A DNA stretch of 64,000 bases, taken from Dyadobacter sediminis. GTDB lineage: Bacteria; Bacteroidota; Bacteroidia; Cytophagales; Spirosomataceae. This document shows, piece after piece, positions 52,564 through 60,766 of this stretch. Where the stretch lies: positions 310,001 to 374,000 of the forward strand of contig NZ_VCEI01000029.1 of NCBI RefSeq assembly GCF_005860765.1, read 5' to 3'. The position numbers and the translations under genes were made by a program. Numbering within the stretch: the stretch's first letter is position 1; the number at the start of each line of letters is the position of its first letter. Under the pieces are notes generated by a model. The model made no database searches and was not told the origin of the DNA. It saw only the letters and a list, made by a program, of their open reading frames with translations.

Positions 52564-53142
52564 TTAAAGATACATTCCCAATCTTAAAGCAAGACGATTA
52601 TAAATGCGTTCTTCAAAGCGGACTTGCTGATCATACCAGAGAGGTTTGTCAACATGGAGTTCCTGTCTTTTATAACTGAAGACAATCGTGAATGCATTGC
52701 CGCCCGGCTTACCGTATTTTACACCAATTCCCGGATTCAGCATCCAGCCTCCTTTTGTATTATATCCGTCCGTATCCTGATGAAACCAAGTAAATCCATA
52801 ACCTGCATCCAGCGTCCCGAACAACCGGGCGGATCTGCCCTCAAACAAATCATAGCGTATTCCGGCAGCAAACGGGTTAACCAAAGCAGTTTTATACCAA
52901 TCCATTCCGGCTGTTACTCCGGCGGACATCCTTCTGTTTAGCTGCAAACCATTGTAAATCTGGGCAGTAATACTTGCCTTGCTTTCAACCGCGTTTTGCT
53001 GGTAGCCATAAGAAGATTTGACACGGCCAAACAAACCGCCGAATTCGGTATGATTGACATACTTTCGTTTAAACGTATTTTCCTGCGCAAGCAAAGAACC
53101 TGAAAGCAGAAAACAGATCAGTAGATATGAAAGTGATTTCAT
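52564..53142 (-). CDS. Small outer-membrane beta-barrel-like protein
   Basis: 192 residues with a signal peptide (MKSLSYLLICFLLSGSLLAQ) and a body of alternating amphipathic strands rich in Gly and aromatics (LFGTLDAGYGFTWFHQ, GGWMLNPGIGVKYGKPGG, NRLALRLGMYL). Small outer-membrane barrels of 8-10 strands look like this. Its ATG overlaps the TGA of the upstream gene (ATGA, 53139-53142), so the two are translationally coupled. Function unknown; the LVIVD-type partner may be its extracellular or periplasmic companion. Confidence 0.7.
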   Translation of the reverse strand: MKSLSYLLICFLLSGSLLAQENTFKRKYVNHTEFGGLFGRVKSSYGYQQNAVESKASITAQIYNGLQLNRRMSAGVTAGMDWYKTALVNPFAAGIRYDLFEGRSARLFGTLDAGYGFTWFHQDTDGYNTKGGWMLNPGIGVKYGKPGGNAFTIVFSYKRQELHVDKPLWYDQQVRFEERIYNRLALRLGMYL

Positions 53143-54446
53143 TTGGAAACAGGGATTTTGCTGAGCAAACGAAGATTTTTAACATCACTGGCATCATACT
53201 GATAAAACCCGTCCTTGCCAATTACAAGGACCGTTTTACCCAATGAAATTACATCGTATGCATCCATGTCTTTGAAGTGCGCAAGCAACTTGCTTTCAAT
53301 ATCCATTTTATCCTCCGCATTAAAAATTTTCAATCCGAATTCGCCTTCGCACAAGTACAAGGTAGGAAAATCAATGCTGAGACCATGCGGGTTTTGCATT
53401 TGGTAACTTCTGATCAGCTGCGGCGATGACGCGTCACTTACATCCACAAGGTCCATCTGATTTTGGGTTCCCGCGCATGCCGTTCCGGTGCGGAGCGTAA
53501 CGTATGCAATGTCGTCATGCACAACAACCGGATCGCATGCATTGCCGTGCTGAAATACCGATAATTGCTGCGGAGCCGAAGGATTGCTGTTGTCGTAAAT
53601 GAACATTCCTGTGGACGAACCGATGAAAAGCCTGTTTTTGTATGGGAAAATAGTCTCAATATTCCAGCCCAGATTGATCGTCGAGAAATTAGAAGGCGTG
53701 CTGGGCTTGCTGATATTGAACAAATGAAGGCTGGATTGACTTACGGTATATAAAAAATTATCATGCAGTGCAAAACGGGCCATTGATCCGGCTTTGCCGC
53801 TTGTACCGCCGCTGTTGGAACTGGAAGAAGCAGATTTGCCCCCGAAAGAAGCCATATCGGAAAATGACATAGCTGTGGCGCTATTAAAAATAGGATACAT
53901 GATATTTTCCTCACAATTTGTTGAAATCGTTTCAGTAACGTACTCTACTTTATAATCAGTAATCGCATTGTCCTGAATGCCGGCATTCGGTGCAGTCATC
54001 GTCCACCAAACGCCGTCAAACTGTCCTGTCTGGAAAACGTTATTTACTCTTCCTACTTCTTTGGGTGCATTTACATCGCTTATGTCCAAGGCTATAAGAT
54101 CAGAAAAACTGTCGGCATACAGAATATTGCCTTTAACAGCTATATCGCCGTTTCCCGGTATATTAATGAACGATATGAAATTCGGGGCCGCGGGATTGCT
54201 GTTATCTATAATGTGAATGCCTTCTTTGATTTCATTGATGAAAAGATAATTGCCTTTGACATACATCTTTCCAGGCTTTTTAAGAGAATGAGCAGCTTCT
54301 GCTCTTACTGAACTTCGGATTTCAGCGAGTGGCCTGGAAATGGGTGTGAGGCGGCGTGATATTCTCGTTTCTGTACACTGATCGTTGCATGACCAAGAAA
54401 CAAATGCCACAATTAGAAGAAGCAAATGTAAAAATCCGGCTTTCAT
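53139..54446 (-). CDS. LVIVD-repeat (beta-propeller) lipoprotein
   Basis: 435 residues from MKAGFLHLLLLIVAFVSWSC; a longer frame to 54506 adds 20 residues before this signal. The body consists of repeats of the LVIVD type: YLFINEIKEGIHIIDNSNPAAPNFIS, NILYADSFSDLIALDISDVNAPKEVG, FLYTVSQSSLHLFNISKPSTPSNFS, RLFIGSSTGMFIYDNSNPSAPQQLS and AYVTLRTGTACAG with MDLVDVSDASSPQLI. These fold as propeller blades and usually serve in surface binding. A Ser/Gly-rich loop sits at about residues 205-220. It is coupled to the downstream barrel gene by an ATGA overlap. Confidence 0.85.
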   Translation of the reverse strand: MKAGFLHLLLLIVAFVSWSCNDQCTETRISRRLTPISRPLAEIRSSVRAEAAHSLKKPGKMYVKGNYLFINEIKEGIHIIDNSNPAAPNFISFINIPGNGDIAVKGNILYADSFSDLIALDISDVNAPKEVGRVNNVFQTGQFDGVWWTMTAPNAGIQDNAITDYKVEYVTETISTNCEENIMYPIFNSATAMSFSDMASFGGKSASSSSNSGGTSGKAGSMARFALHDNFLYTVSQSSLHLFNISKPSTPSNFSTINLGWNIETIFPYKNRLFIGSSTGMFIYDNSNPSAPQQLSVFQHGNACDPVVVHDDIAYVTLRTGTACAGTQNQMDLVDVSDASSPQLIRSYQMQNPHGLSIDFPTLYLCEGEFGLKIFNAEDKMDIESKLLAHFKDMDAYDVISLGKTVLVIGKDGFYQYDASDVKNLRLLSKIPVSK

Positions 54447-54537
54447 AACTTTCGAGTTTAAAAGATTTGTAAAATATGGTTCAGGTAAGTTTTTATTGGA
54501 CACCACGGATTGCTAAATGGTTGGAAACCAAAACAAA

Positions 54538-54566
54538 ATCGTCCGAAAGCAATGCCTTCGGACGAT
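54538..54566 (-). terminator. Hairpin upstream of the LVIVD gene, probable minus-strand terminator
   Basis: 10-bp stem ATCGTCCGAA/TTCGGACGAT with a nine-base loop. On the minus strand it is followed by TTTGTTTTGG. It lies about 260 bases past the end of the anti-sigma-like gene. Confidence 0.65.
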
Positions 54567-54577
54567 AACGCACCCCG

Positions 54578-54602
54578 AAAATGCCAGGACTACCGGCATT
54601 TT
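54578..54602. terminator. Second hairpin in the same gap
   Basis: AAAATGCC/GGCATTTT with a nine-base loop, T-rich on the plus side. It sits next to the hairpin at 54538-54566. The rest of the gap (54603-54825) shows no gene I can support. Confidence 0.55.
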
Positions 54603-54825
54603 TATTTTAGATAACTTTAATTTCCCGTTGTTGTTTAAACAAGATAATTATGAGTAATGCAGGCAAGTGTATTTTTACAACTTTTACCCTTTGTTCAAGA
54701 TATTTTATTCATGGCTAACAGATTTCAGAAGACGATTAAATGCGACGGACAAAGCCTGCTGTTCTGAAGGTCTGTAAATGCTAGATTCAAAAGAATCGTG
54801 AATGGTTGGAATGTTCTTTAAATTT

Positions 54826-56307
54826 TTAAAAAGAATAACGAACTCCCCACGACACACCATACAGAACCGGATGTAAATCCAGATTTTGATTAGAACGGAA
54901 TCCGGAAGAAACTGCTTTTTGATAAGAACCTGTAAGATTGGCTTTCCATTTTGATGATAGCCGGTAATTAAACCGCAGGCCTGTTGTTGCAGACCAGTTT
55001 ACATGGCGGTAAATGTCATCGCTGGCCGTTGTCGTGATGATTTCACCGGATGCAGATTCCAGATCGTTGCTCAGGAAAAAATTAGCCATCATACCGCCCA
55101 GGACAGAGTAACTGAGCTTTTTATCCGGGTTAATTGTAAATCCGGCCTGAACAGGCAGCTGCAGATACTGATAATTGTTGCTGACCGTTTTGGATACATC
55201 GATATAAGTTGATCCGCCGTTTAAAAAATCATAACTGTTGTTGGGCGTATTCGGATTGGATGAAAGATCGGCAAAGGCATTTTCAAGAACATTGGCACTT
55301 CTGTAATTTTTAGCACTGAGCACATAACCTCCGCCTTCATAGCTGGAGTTACCCTGCAGATAACTGACGCCAAGCTCCACAGACCAGTGTTTTGAAAGCC
55401 GCATTCCGCCCTGCGTCTGGATGGCGTAAGAAGCACCGGGCTGACTGGAACCTGAAACCGATTTTCTGTTTGAAACGGAATTACTTGTAAATGCAAGCGG
55501 CGCTTCCTTGATTTTCAGATCCGGGTTAAAGGAAGCCGGCATCAAACCAAGTCCTGCCCAGTATTCCTTGTTTTTAACCGGTTTGACAGCTTCTTCGGTA
55601 TTTGACTCAGGACGGAAGAAAACATAACGTTTCTGAAAATGAACCTCCAGATCGCTGTAAGGCAATGCAGCAAGCGCTTGTGAGGACACAAGCGTTTGCT
55701 GGCCTGTGATTTCCGAAATAGAATCATTGACATCTGTTGTTGCCAACAATGATCTTTCGGAATCAGAGATAGAAGAAGGGTTTATAATTTTTTGGGATTC
55801 ATCAGCAGCAGCTGTGGATTTTTTATTCCGGGACGTGCTTTTTGCAAGGAAATGCTGTGAGGAATTCCTGAAAGCTGCGCGTTCGGTATTGGTATTTGTT
55901 TTGCTGTCCGGCTTGACCAAGGAATCAGTCTTTTTGTTTGGACCTACTGCCAGCGCATTGTCCTGAACTTCAGACTTTCCGGTTTGATCAGGCAAATTTT
56001 TAGAGGAGTCACCATTGGATTCCGGTACTCGGTCAGCAGCAATTTCTACATTTGCTTTATTGTGAATTTCTCCGGATTTCAAAAACCAGATTCCCGCTCC
56101 TACCAGCAGGATAGCAGCAATGGATGCAGCAGCATACCACAATTTTGGAGACTGCCACCAAAGCGGAACAATGGTGTTTTTATCATCCTTATCAAGATGC
56201 GCTTCTATTCCCTCCCAAACGGATTGAGGAGGTGTTTCAGAGGCTTCCTGAAAAGCCTTTCGCCACTGATCTTCAAAGTTGTTTATTTCGGACGGATCCA
56301 TCATCAA
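54826..56307 (-). CDS. Inner-membrane-anchored protein with C-terminal beta-barrel domain (anti-sigma-like)
   Basis: 493 residues. A cytoplasmic head of about 55 residues (FEDQWRKAFQEASETPPQSV) of the kind found behind ECF sigma factors, one membrane span at residues 58-76 (AASIAAILLVGAGIWFL), a long polar low-complexity linker (about 80-230), and a C-terminal region of alternating strands ending VLYGVSWGVRYSF with a terminal Phe, as in outer-membrane barrels. Its start overlaps the sigma gene by 35 bases. It is probably the sigma factor's membrane partner; whether it really bridges both membranes is an inference. No classical anti-sigma zinc motif is visible. Confidence 0.7.
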   Translation of the reverse strand: MMMDPSEINNFEDQWRKAFQEASETPPQSVWEGIEAHLDKDDKNTIVPLWWQSPKLWYAAASIAAILLVGAGIWFLKSGEIHNKANVEIAADRVPESNGDSSKNLPDQTGKSEVQDNALAVGPNKKTDSLVKPDSKTNTNTERAAFRNSSQHFLAKSTSRNKKSTAAADESQKIINPSSISDSERSLLATTDVNDSISEITGQQTLVSSQALAALPYSDLEVHFQKRYVFFRPESNTEEAVKPVKNKEYWAGLGLMPASFNPDLKIKEAPLAFTSNSVSNRKSVSGSSQPGASYAIQTQGGMRLSKHWSVELGVSYLQGNSSYEGGGYVLSAKNYRSANVLENAFADLSSNPNTPNNSYDFLNGGSTYIDVSKTVSNNYQYLQLPVQAGFTINPDKKLSYSVLGGMMANFFLSNDLESASGEIITTTASDDIYRHVNWSATTGLRFNYRLSSKWKANLTGSYQKAVSSGFRSNQNLDLHPVLYGVSWGVRYSF

Positions 56308-56842
56308 ATCTTTTTTCTTTGTTCAATTTTTGCTGCAGCAGGCTTCTTGCGCGTGCATACTGCGATTTTGAGGTTCCTTCGGATATCCCCAGTTTTTGTG
56401 CAATTTCATTATGCTGATAACCTTCAATGGCATACAGGTTGAAAATCGTCTGACAACCCGTAGGCAATTCCCGGATCAGTTCCAGTAACTGCTGCATCTG
56501 AAAATTGCCGAGAGTAATTTCCCTGTCGGCAATGCCATTGTGATGCATGTCAATATCATCCAGATCTTTCAGGTACTTTTGTTGCCTTAAGTGGTTCAGA
56601 GCCGTATTGACGACAACGGACCGGAGCCAGTATTCAAGCGGACTGTCGTTCCTGAAAGAATCAATATTTTCATAAATTTTAATAAACGCATCCTGCAGAA
56701 CATCTTCTGCGTCAGCGCGGTTTTTGGTATAACGCAGGCAAATAGCAAACAACTTGCCACCAAAAACATCATAAAGTTGTTTTTGGGCGGCTCGGTTTCG
56801 CTGTTTACAGCCATTTACCAAATCCTTTTCGTTAAAATTCAT
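56273..56842 (-). CDS. ECF RNA polymerase sigma factor
   Basis: 189 residues. Region 2 (about 20-90) contains FAICLRYTKNRADAEDVLQDAFIKIYENID and the promoter-melting segment SPLEYWLRSVVVNTALNHLRQ. Region 4 (about 120-170) has LPTGCQTIFNLYAIEGYQHNEIAQKLGISEGTSKSQYARAR. It is followed, with a 35-base overlap, by the membrane-anchored barrel protein, which probably controls it. In Bacteroidota such pairs regulate envelope or surface functions; the regulon is unknown. Confidence 0.94.
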   Translation of the reverse strand: MNFNEKDLVNGCKQRNRAAQKQLYDVFGGKLFAICLRYTKNRADAEDVLQDAFIKIYENIDSFRNDSPLEYWLRSVVVNTALNHLRQQKYLKDLDDIDMHHNGIADREITLGNFQMQQLLELIRELPTGCQTIFNLYAIEGYQHNEIAQKLGISEGTSKSQYARARSLLQQKLNKEKRFDDGSVRNKQL

Positions 56843-56894
56843 CCGAAGTTTGGGGGTGCTTCGTTCGGTTTTAAATTATATCAGCACCGCTATC

Positions 56895-56902
56895 CAAAGA
56901 TA
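56895..56902 (-). promoter_or_regulatory. -7 element upstream of the ECF sigma gene
   Basis: On the minus strand the sequence is TATCTTTG, an exact TAnnTTTG match 52 bases before the ATG. No -33 TTTG is seen at the usual distance. Confidence 0.4.
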
Positions 56903-57130
56903 GTTGAATACTGCATCTTTGTTATCCGGCTGAACATTTTTGGTTCTCAAACCGTACTAGGAGTGACACTCAAAAGATTAAAAGAGTTGGAAGCCTGTAA
57001 AAATTTCTTTGATGAAGAATCGTTTGTTCTTTAGTACATTACCCGCAGGAACTAATCATAACTTCTTATCCTTTTAATATAAGCTGAGATAAAATTCCAG
57101 GTATTTACATACACCTAACTTCTATCGCCC

Positions 57131-57427
57131 ATGAGCCACTATATGGTTGAAATTCAGCTTCCCGCAGTGATGTCGGAAGATTTTACAGCGAAAATACCTG
57201 CTCAGAGAAAAAAGATCAATGAATTGATGGAGCAAGGCAGATTGATGTCGTATGCCCTTTCAGATGATTATTCAAGACTTTGGTGCGTGGTAAAAGCAGA
57301 GAGTGAGTTTGAAGTGATGTCGCTTGTTTCGGAGTTTCCACTGATTGATTACATGGACCCAAAAATTTCCAAACTTATGTTTAACAATGTTGTTGCATTA
57401 AGACTTCCCATGTTTTCGCTGAATTAA
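57131..57427 (+). CDS. Muconolactone isomerase/YCII-like small protein
   Basis: 98 residues with the pattern of a dimeric alpha-beta barrel: MSHYMVEIQLPAVMSEDFTAKIPAQRKKINELMEQGRLMSY... then RLWCVVKAESEFEVMSLVSEFPLIDYMDPKISKL. This matches the muconolactone delta-isomerase-like and YCII-related small proteins. No aromatic-degradation genes surround it, so the catabolic role of that family cannot be assumed. Single-gene unit with a strong terminator. Confidence 0.7.
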   Translation: MSHYMVEIQLPAVMSEDFTAKIPAQRKKINELMEQGRLMSYALSDDYSRLWCVVKAESEFEVMSLVSEFPLIDYMDPKISKLMFNNVVALRLPMFSLN

Positions 57428-57442
57428 AAGTATAATTTGCAT

Positions 57443-57480
57443 AAAAAACCCTCATTGCCTTCCGGTAATGAGGGTTTTTT
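57443..57480. terminator. Bidirectional terminator, YCII-like gene / msrC
   Basis: Perfect 14-bp stem AAAAAACCCTCATT/AATGAGGGTTTTTT with a 10-base loop. Confidence 0.94.
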
Positions 57481-57497
57481 ATGCTCTTTTAGAAATA

Positions 57498-57983
57498 TTA
57501 AAGCTTTCTCTCAATCAGTTTTATAATCTGCTCCAATCCTTCGGAATCGGCTGCTGAAAAGTCATCAAGTTCGTCACTATCCACGTCCAGCACCATGGCT
57601 ACGGTTCCGTTCCGGTGAAAAACCGGAAGTACAATTTCTGATTTTGAAGCAGAACTGCAGGCAATATGGCCGGGAAACGCTTCTACATCCGGAACAACAA
57701 TCGTTTCCTTGCGCGTGTAACTTGCTCCGCAAACTCCTTTATGGAATGGAATGCGCGTACAGGCAATCGGGCCCTGAAACGGTCCGAGCACAAGCTGGCC
57801 TTCTTTAACCAGATAAAATCCGACCCAGAAAAAACCGAACGCTTCTTTTAGCGCAGCGGTAATGTTGGACAAATTCGCTATCAGATCACTTTCATCTGCT
57901 ATTAAAGCTTTAATCTGAGGAAACAGCGCATTGTAAACGGCTTTGCGATCCGCATTTACGGGAATCAATAATTCTTCTGCCAT
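57498..57983 (-). CDS. msrC: Free methionine-(R)-sulfoxide reductase (GAF type)
   Basis: 161 residues forming one GAF domain. It reduces free methionine-R-sulfoxide with thioredoxin. The three conserved Cys are present: IACTRIPFHKGVCGASY (two, about residues 84 and 94) and GHIACSSASKSEIVLP (catalytic, about 118), the same spacing as E. coli MsrC. Length is normal. Single-gene unit next to the leucine genes, with no evident functional link to them. Confidence 0.93.
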   Translation of the reverse strand: MAEELLIPVNADRKAVYNALFPQIKALIADESDLIANLSNITAALKEAFGFFWVGFYLVKEGQLVLGPFQGPIACTRIPFHKGVCGASYTRKETIVVPDVEAFPGHIACSSASKSEIVLPVFHRNGTVAMVLDVDSDELDDFSAADSEGLEQIIKLIERKL

Positions 57984-58081
57984 TTCTGAAAAATTGTAAT
58001 GAAATTCATTTTGATCATGAACACCCGAAACCGCCCGGCGCGTTCATCAAAGCAGTAAAAAACCTTGGGTAAGGCACAAGA

Positions 58082-58116
58082 AAAAAGCCCTTAGTCAGAA
58101 TCACCGAGGGCTTTTT
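58082..58116 (-). terminator. Terminator of leuA
   Basis: 10-bp stem AAAAAGCCCT/AGGGCTTTTT with a 15-base loop and a T-rich tail on the minus strand. It lies about 100 bases past the leuA stop. Confidence 0.85.
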
Positions 58117-58215
58117 GCAATCTGATGGATGTTATTGAATGTGTAATGTTACAAATAAATCTTCAAAACATCAAATTCAGATTCAATGGGTTATGTAATT
58201 TTAAGGATATTCTAA

Positions 58216-59373
58216 TTATTCCACAGGAATGGCTGTACGTGCAAGATCAACAAGATCCGCATCGTTCACTTCCTTTTTCAGATCGGCAACTTCCAGGAAC
58301 CGGGTGTAAAGTTCATCCAGCGCTGGCTTGTCAAAATTAAACCCAAGCAGTTCCAGACGGTGTTTCAAAGCATGGCGGCCGCTTCTTGCCGTCAGCACAA
58401 TATCGGATTTGTCCACACCAACATCCTGCGGATTCATGATCTCGTAATTCAAAGTATGCTTAAGGAAACCGTCCTGATGAATACCCGAAGAATGCGCGAA
58501 TGCATTACGCCCGACAATCGCTTTGTTGGCTTGTACCGGCATGCGCATCATTTTGGAAACCAGCTGGCTTGTAGGATAAATAAACTGCGAGTTCACTCCC
58601 GTTTCCAAACCAAGTTCCTTATGAACGTTCAAAGCCATCACTACTTCTTCCAGAGAAGTATTTCCGGCGCGTTCACCGATTCCGTTAATGGTAACTTCCA
58701 CTTGCCGTGCTCCCTGCATAATTCCTGCAATGGAATTGGCAGTTGCAAGTCCGAGGTCATTATGGCAATGAATGGAAATAACTGCTTTATGAATATTGGA
58801 AACATTTTCAAATATGTACCGGATTTTTGCACCGTATTCATCCGGCAGGCAGTAGCCGGTGGTATCCGGGATATTTACGACCGTCGCACCGGCTCCGATT
58901 ACTGCTTCTACAAGCTGTGCCAGAAAAACCAGATCCGCACGTCCTGCATCTTCACAGTAAAATTCAATGTCTTCTACTTTGCTCTTGGCGTATTTGGTAG
59001 CAGAAATTGCTCTTTCAATAATTTTTTCGCGCGTTGTGTTGAACTTATGCTGGATGTGAATATCGGATGAACCGATTCCGGTATGAATTCTTCCTCTGCG
59101 GGCATATTGCAACGCTTCTGCCGCAGCATCAATATCACCTTGTACAGCCCGGGACAATGCACAGATAACGGGTTCACGCACTGCTTTGGAAATCTCGACA
59201 ACAGAACGAAAGTCACCCGGACTTGATACCGGAAAGCCTGCTTCAATAATATCTACACCGAGTTTTTCGAGTTGCCTGGCTACAACAATCTTTTCTTCTG
59301 TTGTTAATTGGCTGCCTGGAACCTGCTCGCCGTCTCGCAAAGTTGTGTCGAAGATCTGAACTCGATTACTCAT
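58216..59373 (-). CDS. leuA: 2-isopropylmalate synthase, short form
   Basis: First committed step of leucine synthesis: acetyl-CoA plus 2-ketoisovalerate. 385 residues starting MSNRVQIFDTTLRDGEQVPGSQ, with the DRE-type metal/catalytic motif at residues 9-15 and the metal-binding HCHNDLGLATANS at about residue 200, GIGERAGNTSLEEVVMA, and SGIHQDGFLKH. It stops just after the catalytic and linker region, about 130 residues shorter than full LeuA, so the C-terminal leucine-binding domain is missing. Allosteric feedback by leucine is therefore not expected; the attenuator just upstream may supply the feedback instead. Confidence 0.95.
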   Translation of the reverse strand: MSNRVQIFDTTLRDGEQVPGSQLTTEEKIVVARQLEKLGVDIIEAGFPVSSPGDFRSVVEISKAVREPVICALSRAVQGDIDAAAEALQYARRGRIHTGIGSSDIHIQHKFNTTREKIIERAISATKYAKSKVEDIEFYCEDAGRADLVFLAQLVEAVIGAGATVVNIPDTTGYCLPDEYGAKIRYIFENVSNIHKAVISIHCHNDLGLATANSIAGIMQGARQVEVTINGIGERAGNTSLEEVVMALNVHKELGLETGVNSQFIYPTSQLVSKMMRMPVQANKAIVGRNAFAHSSGIHQDGFLKHTLNYEIMNPQDVGVDKSDIVLTARSGRHALKHRLELLGFNFDKPALDELYTRFLEVADLKKEVNDADLVDLARTAIPVE

Positions 59374-59424
59374 TGGTGGGTAATAATTTTAATGGATACG
59401 AATTTAATAAATTTCAAACAATAT

Positions 59425-59455
59425 AAAACCCTTTCCTGATGAGAGAAAGGGTTTT
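59425..59455 (-). terminator. leuA: Attenuator terminator in the leuA leader
   Basis: Perfect 11-bp stem AAAACCCTTTC/GAAAGGGTTTT with a nine-base loop, 52 bases upstream of the leuA ATG on the minus strand and followed by TATATTGTTTG. It lies inside the leuA leader, after the leader peptide, so it fits an attenuator. Its first arm (59445-59455) can instead pair with GGGAAAGG at 59475-59482. Confidence 0.8.
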
Positions 59456-59486
59456 AAAACGAGTCAAAACTTAACCTTTCCCGCTA

Positions 59487-59537
59487 TCACGGAAATATAA
59501 GAATAGTAAGATCAAGATTTGTATCGCGTGCGTTCAT
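59487..59537 (-). CDS. leuL: leuA leader peptide (Leu/Ile-rich)
   Basis: A 16-codon frame: MNARDTNLDLTILIFP, stop TGA at 59487-59489. Five of seven residues at positions 8-14 are Leu or Ile (CTT, CTT, ATT, CTT, ATA). It begins about 41 bases after a promoter and ends 31 bases before the attenuator stem. The last two codons (TTTCC, 59491-59495) can pair with GGAAA of segment 2. A ribosome stalled on the Leu/Ile codons would cover that segment and free segment 2 to form the antiterminator. No RBS is evident, as is usual in this phylum. Confidence 0.8.
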   Translation of the reverse strand: MNARDTNLDLTILIFP

Positions 59538-59577
59538 TGGAAAGTTGCGAAATTTCGCTAACTGTATGTTTGTTCTG

Positions 59578-59608
59578 CAAAGAAAACATAAGTTTTGCTT
59601 CTTGCAAA
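59578..59608 (-). promoter_or_regulatory. Promoter of the leuA leader
   Basis: On the minus strand TTTG (59605-59608), exactly 19 bases, then TTTCTTTG (59578-59585; one mismatch to TAnnTTTG). It lies between the end of leuB and the leader peptide, so leuA can be transcribed independently of the upstream genes. Confidence 0.6.
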
Positions 59609-59634
59609 TATAATTTGGCAAAACTTGTCGTTAA

Positions 59635-60705
59635 TCAGATTCTTTTTAAAAGCTCAGTTCCGGCCGCCTGCGTATTCAGGATCATTTCGGGTGCTGTCGT
59701 CGCATCTGCAATATCCCGGGTTCTGAAACCGTCTTTCAGCAACTTGTCAACGGCTGCAATTATCGTTTCCGATTCTTCTTTCAGACCAAATGAAATATCC
59801 AGAAGCAATGCCGCAGACAAAACCGAAGCCAGTGGATTGGCAATGCCTTTTCCGGTAATATCATGCGCAGAACCGTGAATAGGCTCATAAACACCGGTAC
59901 TGTCACCAACCGAAGCCGACGCAAGCATACCCATGGAACCCGCAATCTGGCTGGCTTCGTCCGTCAGAATGTCTCCGAACAAATTAGCTGTAACCACCAC
60001 GTCAAAACGACGCGGATCTTTGATCAGCATCATGGCAGCAGAATCCACAAACTGGTGCTCTACTTCAATATCCGGGTATTCAGGAGCAAGCGCCTGAATT
60101 ACTTCACGCCACAAACGACTCGTTTCCAAAACATTGGCTTTATCAACCGAACACAGTTTTTTACCACGCGTGCGTGCCGCCTCAAATGCCTTGCGCCCGA
60201 TGCGTTCAACTTCGTAACGGCTGTATTCTGCAAGATCAAAAGCAGTATTGTTATCGTTTTTACGCCCTTTTTCACCAAAATAAATATCGCCGGTCAATTC
60301 TCTAAAGAAAAGAATATCGGAACCTTTCAGGATTTCAGGTTTGATGGAAGAAGCACCAAGCAGTTCATCAAATAATTTGATCGGACGCAAATTGGCATAC
60401 AGCCCAAGTTCCTTGCGCATTTTCAGCAAACCTTGTTCAGGACGTACTTTTGCAGTTGGATCGTTGTCGTATTTGGGATGTCCGACAGCCCCGAAAAGAA
60501 TGGCATCCGACGCACGCATTTTGGAAAGCGTTTCATCCGGAAGCGGGTTGCCTGTTGCTTCAATGGCAACATGGCCCATCAATGCTTCATCATAAACAAA
60601 TTCATGACCGAATTTTTCGGCAATTTTTACCAGTACATTCTTTCCTACTTCGGTAACTTCCTGTCCGATTCCGTCGCCCGGAACGATTAATATATTCTTC
60701 TTCAT
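59635..60705 (-). CDS. leuB: 3-isopropylmalate dehydrogenase
   Basis: Oxidises and decarboxylates 3-isopropylmalate to 2-ketoisocaproate with NAD+. 356 residues starting MKKNILIVPGDGIGQEVTEVG. Substrate-binding region LLKMRKELGLYANLRPIKLF (about 95-114), ELTGDIYFGEKGR (about 136), VDSAAMMLIKDPRRFDVVVTANLFGDILTDEASQIAGSMGMLAS (metal Asp residues, about 220-265), and the NAD site EPIHGSAHDITGKGIANP (about 275-292). It belongs to the minus-strand leu group; leuA follows after a 261-base leader. Confidence 0.97.
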   Translation of the reverse strand: MKKNILIVPGDGIGQEVTEVGKNVLVKIAEKFGHEFVYDEALMGHVAIEATGNPLPDETLSKMRASDAILFGAVGHPKYDNDPTAKVRPEQGLLKMRKELGLYANLRPIKLFDELLGASSIKPEILKGSDILFFRELTGDIYFGEKGRKNDNNTAFDLAEYSRYEVERIGRKAFEAARTRGKKLCSVDKANVLETSRLWREVIQALAPEYPDIEVEHQFVDSAAMMLIKDPRRFDVVVTANLFGDILTDEASQIAGSMGMLASASVGDSTGVYEPIHGSAHDITGKGIANPLASVLSAALLLDISFGLKEESETIIAAVDKLLKDGFRTRDIADATTAPEMILNTQAAGTELLKRI

Positions 60706-60766
60706 TAAAGTGTTAAATTGATAATCAGATTTATTTGTATGCAGCCTTAAAAAGTTGTGGTTTTAG

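Noticed and set aside
56591..57034. 147-codon plus-strand frame running from inside the ECF sigma gene, ending ...KNFFDEESFVL
   Set aside because: Most of it is antisense to sigma regions 2 and 3; the tail reads somewhat like protein but there is no start or family match outside the overlap.
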